A stretch of 48,773 bases of DNA from Candidatus Heimdallarchaeota archaeon (GTDB lineage: Archaea; Asgardarchaeota; Heimdallarchaeia; Heimdallarchaeales; Kariarchaeaceae): positions 1 through 48,773 of the forward strand of contig WAKA01000177.1 of NCBI GenBank assembly GCA_015523565.1, in the 5' to 3' direction. Below the pieces are notes generated by a model, which was not told where the DNA came from, searched no databases, and saw only the letters and a program-made list of their open reading frames with translations. Position numbers and translations under genes: made by a program. Each line of letters begins with the position of its first letter. Within the stretch, counting starts at the first letter, position 1. This document shows, one piece after another, positions 44,857 to 48,773 of the stretch.

Positions 44857-45926
44857 TTCAAAACATTCAAAACATTCACCCCCATTGTAAGGACAAACAA
44901 AAAGAATGCCGCCAAAAAAATCAAGGTTCCCTGAATTCCTGCAATTTCCTTCATGAGTTGTTTATCTCTTCCCCAACCGGGAAATATCTCGAATAAGATA
45001 AACAAGGCAAGTACTCCACTGAAAATCTCAAATGCCAAAAACATCTCTATTTGCATGTTTTGACTGATGTAATGGAATAAATAACCTATTCCCAAATAAA
45101 TAAGCAGTAATTTTTTCTTGGTGTTTGGATGCACTATAAAGTAAAAATACTCACTTTTTGACATTGTTTGGCTTTGATGTTTCTTCCTGTTGAAGTTTTT
45201 TGTAAGAATGATTTTGTCATCGTTGATTGTCGATTTTGAAAAGTCTGTCTTGACTCTTACATTCAAAATAGAAACAAAGAAGGTTGTTAACACTAATGTT
45301 GAAATAAATCCAAACTTATCTGCAAAAAAATCTGCATGGAATCCATGTGACGCATACCCATTTCTTATCCACAAAAAATATGAGGCAATAAACATTCCCG
45401 ACAAAACAAAAAATGTTACCAGCGTCAACAATTTTGGAAGGGAATCAAACAGCAATAGGTACTTGAAAAATAAGGCTCCGAATATTGCCAGCCATAAAGG
45501 AAATATGATCTTCATGTCTTCTTTTTTGAGTAAGGGGGTTGTTGGTCGTTCAATTTCAGTTTCATAAATTGAATCACTGGGTTTCATTGGATATGAGCGT
45601 CTTTGATATGGTTGCTGGAATTGTTGTTGTGGTTGATACATGTTCGGTGATAAAGGATATTGGGAATTTTGAGATGCTGGAAATTGTTGTTGGTATTGTG
45701 GCGGCGGAGATGTACCTTTAACAATTGTGCTGGATGTTGGTTGCCCACAATTCTGGCAAAATTTGGAATCTGGCTTTAAGTTCTCTCCGCAATTCCTGCA
45801 TTTGTTCATTGACTGAGTTGTTGTGTCTTGCAAATTTTCCTGTCTTACAGGGCTTCCACATTTTCCACAAAACTTTGCATCAGAAGATAGGGCATTCCCA
45901 CAAACCCTACACGACTTTTCACTCAC
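44844..45926 (-). CDS. Double zinc-ribbon membrane protein, possibly a degenerate M50-type protease
   Basis: The 360-aa product opens with two zinc ribbons: C6, C9, C20, C23 and C43, C46, C57, C60. A Pro/Gln/Tyr-rich linker (about 65-120) follows, then about six membrane helices. Around 190-205 the sequence HGFHADFFADKFGF lines up with the HExxHxxxAxxxG motif of site-2 proteases, but with Gly for the catalytic Glu and Ala for the second His. No other M50 feature is certain, so this may be a pseudoprotease or an unrelated membrane protein. Start is GTG 45926; an in-frame stop lies just upstream. The zinc-ribbon/membrane layout is firm, the protease link is weak. Confidence 0.7.
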   Translation of the reverse strand: MSEKSCRVCGNALSSDAKFCGKCGSPVRQENLQDTTTQSMNKCRNCGENLKPDSKFCQNCGQPTSSTIVKGTSPPPQYQQQFPASQNSQYPLSPNMYQPQQQFQQPYQRRSYPMKPSDSIYETEIERPTTPLLKKEDMKIIFPLWLAIFGALFFKYLLLFDSLPKLLTLVTFFVLSGMFIASYFLWIRNGYASHGFHADFFADKFGFISTLVLTTFFVSILNVRVKTDFSKSTINDDKIILTKNFNRKKHQSQTMSKSEYFYFIVHPNTKKKLLLIYLGIGYLFHYISQNMQIEMFLAFEIFSGVLALFILFEIFPGWGRDKQLMKEIAGIQGTLIFLAAFFLFVLTMGVNVLNVLNQFR

Positions 45927-46018
45927 AATCCAGACTTTGCTTCACTCCTTAAAACCAAATCGATACCTGTTAACTCCTTTTCTCAATCAATACGTCAATT
46001 CATGAAATTTTAACTTCA

Positions 46019-46028
46019 TTTAAATTTA
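46019..46028 (+). promoter_or_regulatory. TATA box of phosphoglycerate kinase
   Basis: TTTAAATTTA is centred about 24 bp before the ATG at 46048. It predicts a leaderless mRNA and favours 46048 over the in-frame ATGs at 46066 and 46075. Confidence 0.45.
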
Positions 46029-46047
46029 TTCTCTTGTCCTGAATATC

Positions 46048-47274
46048 ATGGACTCAGAAAGAAAAATGTCTATTATGGACATAAATGACTTGGAAAACAA
46101 AAAAGTACTCGTCAGGGTGGATTTCAATGTGCCCATTAAAGATGGTGTGGTCAAGGACGACACAAGAATCCGTGCCGCTCTTCCAACAATTAATTACTTG
46201 ATCCAAAAGAATTGCAAAATTATACTTATGTCACATTTGGGAAGACCAAAACTTCCAGATATCGAAAAAAAATACTCCCTCGAACCAGTCGCAGAACATT
46301 TGAAAAATCTGGTCGACACTGATGTCTTCTTCTCTCCCGAATTGGTCGGTGAGGAAACAAGAGCGCTTATATCAAAATTGAAACCAAAACAAATCTTACT
46401 TCTGGAAAATACCCGTTATAATCCTGGAGAAACAAAAAATGACCCTGAATTGGGGAAAGAACTCGCCTCACTTGCTGATTATTTTGTCAATGATGCTTTT
46501 GGTACACTCCACAGGGCTCATGCCTCAACCGTCGGTGTTGCGAAACACCTGACTGCTGTTGCGGGTCTCCTTGTCAAAAAAGAGATAGATGCCCTTGATT
46601 CATTCCTGAAAAACCCTGAAAAACCAGTATTGGCAATCTTTGGAGGGGCAAAGGTGTCTGACAAGATCAAAATCATTAACCGATTTATTGGATTTGCAGA
46701 TTATATTGCCATTGGAGGAGGGATGGCGTTCACATTTCTTAAAAGCAAGGGAAATCCAATTGGGAAATCCCTCGTTGAAGATTCCATGCTGAATGAAGTG
46801 GAAAATGCATTGCAGACTGCAAAATCAAAAAATACTGAAATTCATGTTCCCAAAGACTTCAAAATCGGTCATGATCTTGACACTCCATTCTTGGAAAACA
46901 ATATGCCTAAGGTTGTCAATGCTGATTCAATTCCCAATGATGCAATGGGTCTTGACATTGGTCCCCAAACAATATCTGATTTCAATGACCTGATAGATAA
47001 GGCACATTCAATTTTCTGGAATGGTCCCATGGGTGTTTTTGAAAATCCCCTCTATAAGGAGGGCACTTTAAGCATAGCCGAAAAACTCCTCCAGAAAAAG
47101 ACAAAAACAATTATCGGTGGTGGGGATAGTGTATATGCCCTTAATATGACTCTTAAAGAAAAAGGTCTTTCATTGCCTCCTGAAATCCATGTCTCAACTG
47201 GTGGCGGCGCAACCCTTGAATATATGGCTGGAAATGTGCTTCCTGGGCTTGAGGCACTCGACAATCTTGCCTAA
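46048..47274 (+). CDS. pgk: Phosphoglycerate kinase
   Basis: A 408-aa glycolytic/gluconeogenic enzyme exchanging phosphate between 1,3-bisphosphoglycerate and ADP. Signatures: VRVDFNVPIKDG and DDTRIRAALPTI in the N-domain substrate site, MSHLGRPK, LLENTRYNPGETKNDP, and in the C-domain IFGGAKVSDK, WNGPMGVFENP and GGGDSVYAL nucleotide-site motifs. Length is normal. Its last 4 bp overlap the convergent TPR gene. With enolase in the same window, this shows lower-glycolysis genes are dispersed singly here. Confidence 0.97.
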   Translation: MDSERKMSIMDINDLENKKVLVRVDFNVPIKDGVVKDDTRIRAALPTINYLIQKNCKIILMSHLGRPKLPDIEKKYSLEPVAEHLKNLVDTDVFFSPELVGEETRALISKLKPKQILLLENTRYNPGETKNDPELGKELASLADYFVNDAFGTLHRAHASTVGVAKHLTAVAGLLVKKEIDALDSFLKNPEKPVLAIFGGAKVSDKIKIINRFIGFADYIAIGGGMAFTFLKSKGNPIGKSLVEDSMLNEVENALQTAKSKNTEIHVPKDFKIGHDLDTPFLENNMPKVVNADSIPNDAMGLDIGPQTISDFNDLIDKAHSIFWNGPMGVFENPLYKEGTLSIAEKLLQKKTKTIIGGGDSVYALNMTLKEKGLSLPPEIHVSTGGGATLEYMAGNVLPGLEALDNLA

Positions 47275-48773
47275 TTTATGCTCTGAAAAATCCTGCCAAC
47301 TTTTTCTACGTATTTTTCCAATGTTGCAATTTGGAAGTATTTGTTCTCTTCTGTTAATTTGATAACTTCTTTATTGGTTTGAATTAACAGCTCTTTTATA
47401 TCTTTTATTTCCTCATCAACCATTTCTCGAATATGCCTGGATCTTAGCATATTCTTGACATTTTCCAGTTTGTTGATAACCTCAAATGCCTTGTCATGCT
47501 GGTCGTACTCGATATGGCAGGTCAACAACATCAACAAGGTCTGAATTTCCAATGATTTGAGGTTTGATCCCTCCAACTCTTTAAGCATCTTATCTATTTC
47601 TCTTATTAGATTATTATATGTCCTGTCGTTAGGCATTACACGAAATTCCATGATTGAAATCTTGATTAACCTGTACCATGCGACCATTTTAAGTGAAAAG
47701 TCTGGGAAATTGTCGTTTTCAATTATCCGCATTAATCTTTCTTTTTTCTTTATAAGGTCTATCAACCTTCCTGAATAAAAGCATTGGTCAACTTGCATTA
47801 TGTCAATTATGGAGCTAAACCATAAATCTTGTTGTTTTGATGCTATTTCCTTCAATTCTTCCAACAATTTGTATGCCTGGTCAACCTTGTTATGACGTAA
47901 CAATGAATTATGCAGTTCCAAACCTCTCTCAAGCTGTAATTTTGCATGGTTGAACTGTTTGCTTAAGTTATATGCTTGACTAAAGAAATCAATCGCCTTT
48001 TCCATATTGTCCAAAGAAAGATTTGCATTTCCAAGTTCCCTAAGAACATATGGCAAATCTGACTCATTGCCAATATGCTGAATGGCCTCAACAGCATTTT
48101 CAAGATAATGAATCGCAAGATCTGGTCGACCTGTCATTTGATAACAATATGCGAGGTTTAACAGGGAAAAAAATCTAACTGGGCAATAAGGAATGCCCTG
48201 TAATGAATCAATAACCTCATTGAACAGACTTATGGCCTTTTCAAATTTGCCGACATATGAGTAAAATAAACCATGATTATTCTTCCTATAATTTTTCCAA
48301 AAAAGGTGTATACTGAAGGGAATCACGCTTGGATTTTCTGGAATTTCTTTTGTTTTATTTATCTCTGCTTTTGCTTTTGCTAAGTCCCCTGTTTCAATAT
48401 ACCAAAATGTTTTGATAATCCCATTGATCCAATTTATATACTCTTTTAGGTCTGAATAAAGTTTATCTGTCTGATCCTCAATGATACCAATGTGGGTTTT
48501 GGCAGTATTATAATCCCCGTTTCTTATTAATCCCAAGATTTTGATTTGATTGAAGTTTATTAAATTCACAAAGCACTCTTCTTCCCATGTGATGGGGGGT
48601 GGTAAATGCTTCAATTCCAAATATCTCCCTGAGATCAAGTAAAAGAAAGCAAGAAACAAAGCTTCATTCCAATCTTTGGGAATTTTATCCTCTGACTCTT
48701 CATATTCAAAAAATATTTGCCTAATCCCCTCAACTTCTCCCTGCAAAAGAAGTTCCAAACTTAAATCAAAAAA
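47271..48773 (-). CDS. TPR protein, 5' end cut by the window edge
   Basis: The frame stays open to the last base, so the start lies beyond the window; the TTG at 48758 is not a reliable start. About 500 residues are seen, with TPR pairs in the middle (YSYVGKFEKAISLFNEVI, LAYCYQMTGRPDLAIHYLENA, LRELGNANLSLDNMEKAIDFF) and helical flanks. It resembles MalT/LuxR-type or SNAP-like TPR scaffolds, with no output domain in the visible part. Its 3' end overlaps pgk by 4 bp. Confidence 0.8.
   Translation of the reverse strand, partial: FFDLSLELLLQGEVEGIRQIFFEYEESEDKIPKDWNEALFLAFFYLISGRYLELKHLPPPITWEEECFVNLINFNQIKILGLIRNGDYNTAKTHIGIIEDQTDKLYSDLKEYINWINGIIKTFWYIETGDLAKAKAEINKTKEIPENPSVIPFSIHLFWKNYRKNNHGLFYSYVGKFEKAISLFNEVIDSLQGIPYCPVRFFSLLNLAYCYQMTGRPDLAIHYLENAVEAIQHIGNESDLPYVLRELGNANLSLDNMEKAIDFFSQAYNLSKQFNHAKLQLERGLELHNSLLRHNKVDQAYKLLEELKEIASKQQDLWFSSIIDIMQVDQCFYSGRLIDLIKKKERLMRIIENDNFPDFSLKMVAWYRLIKISIMEFRVMPNDRTYNNLIREIDKMLKELEGSNLKSLEIQTLLMLLTCHIEYDQHDKAFEVINKLENVKNMLRSRHIREMVDEEIKDIKELLIQTNKEVIKLTEENKYFQIATLEKYVEKVGRIFQSIN

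Overview
The window reads as a chromosomal stretch of an Asgard (Promethearchaeota-type) archaeon. Archaeal traits are an isoprenoid geranylgeranyl/farnesyl-type synthase, a two-subunit 2-oxoacid:ferredoxin oxidoreductase with a fused gamma-alpha chain, TATA boxes about 25-30 bp before many starts (leaderless genes), and GGTGAT-type Shine-Dalgarno sites at internal operon genes. Eukaryote-like traits are Get3, a protein resembling the beta subunit of the translocon-associated protein complex (TRAP-beta/SSR2), two Ras/Rab-type small GTPases, and several longin-like regulator candidates. The exact lineage is not resolved. Gene density is high, no gap exceeds 300 bp, and I saw no rRNA, tRNA, IS element or CRISPR array.

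Layout. 0-5.5 kb: TRAP-beta-like + Get3 pair, a methyl-accepting chemotaxis protein (MCP), threonine aldolase, thymidylate kinase. 5.6-15.1 kb: a four-gene membrane cluster (degenerate transglutaminase-fold protein, giant Ig-like protein with a DUF4129-like tail, a small paralogue of that tail, a DUF4350 protein) without its usual MoxR/DUF58 partners. 15.1-18 kb: GTP cyclohydrolase I, a secreted protein, a TPR protein. 18-28 kb: a signalling region with an unknown 610-aa protein, longin-like proteins, a coiled-coil protein, a Ras-like GTPase with a P-loop K-to-R change, a second MCP, enolase, and a response-regulator receiver fused to a longin-like domain. 28-41 kb: mostly metabolism (phosphoribosyltransferase, bacterial-type glutamate dehydrogenase, prenyl synthase, PAP2 enzyme, KorAB, a leaderless metal-receptor-like protein, a degenerate radical-SAM-fold protein, PyrE/PyrF, a thioredoxin-like protein, an Lrp-TRASH regulator). 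41-48.8 kb: MFS transporter, a second receiver-longin fusion directly upstream of a second small GTPase, a zinc-ribbon membrane protein, phosphoglycerate kinase, and a TPR protein cut by the window edge.

The most interesting inference is a hybrid signalling route. Bacterial-type chemoreceptors and receiver domains are encoded beside Ras-like GTPases and longin-like domains, and two proteins physically fuse a receiver to a longin-like domain. One of these is probably in an operon with a Rab-like GTPase. The second is the TRAP-beta-like/Get3 gene pair, which places two membrane-protein-biogenesis factors of eukaryotic type side by side. All functions are inferred from sequence read by eye; no database search was run.
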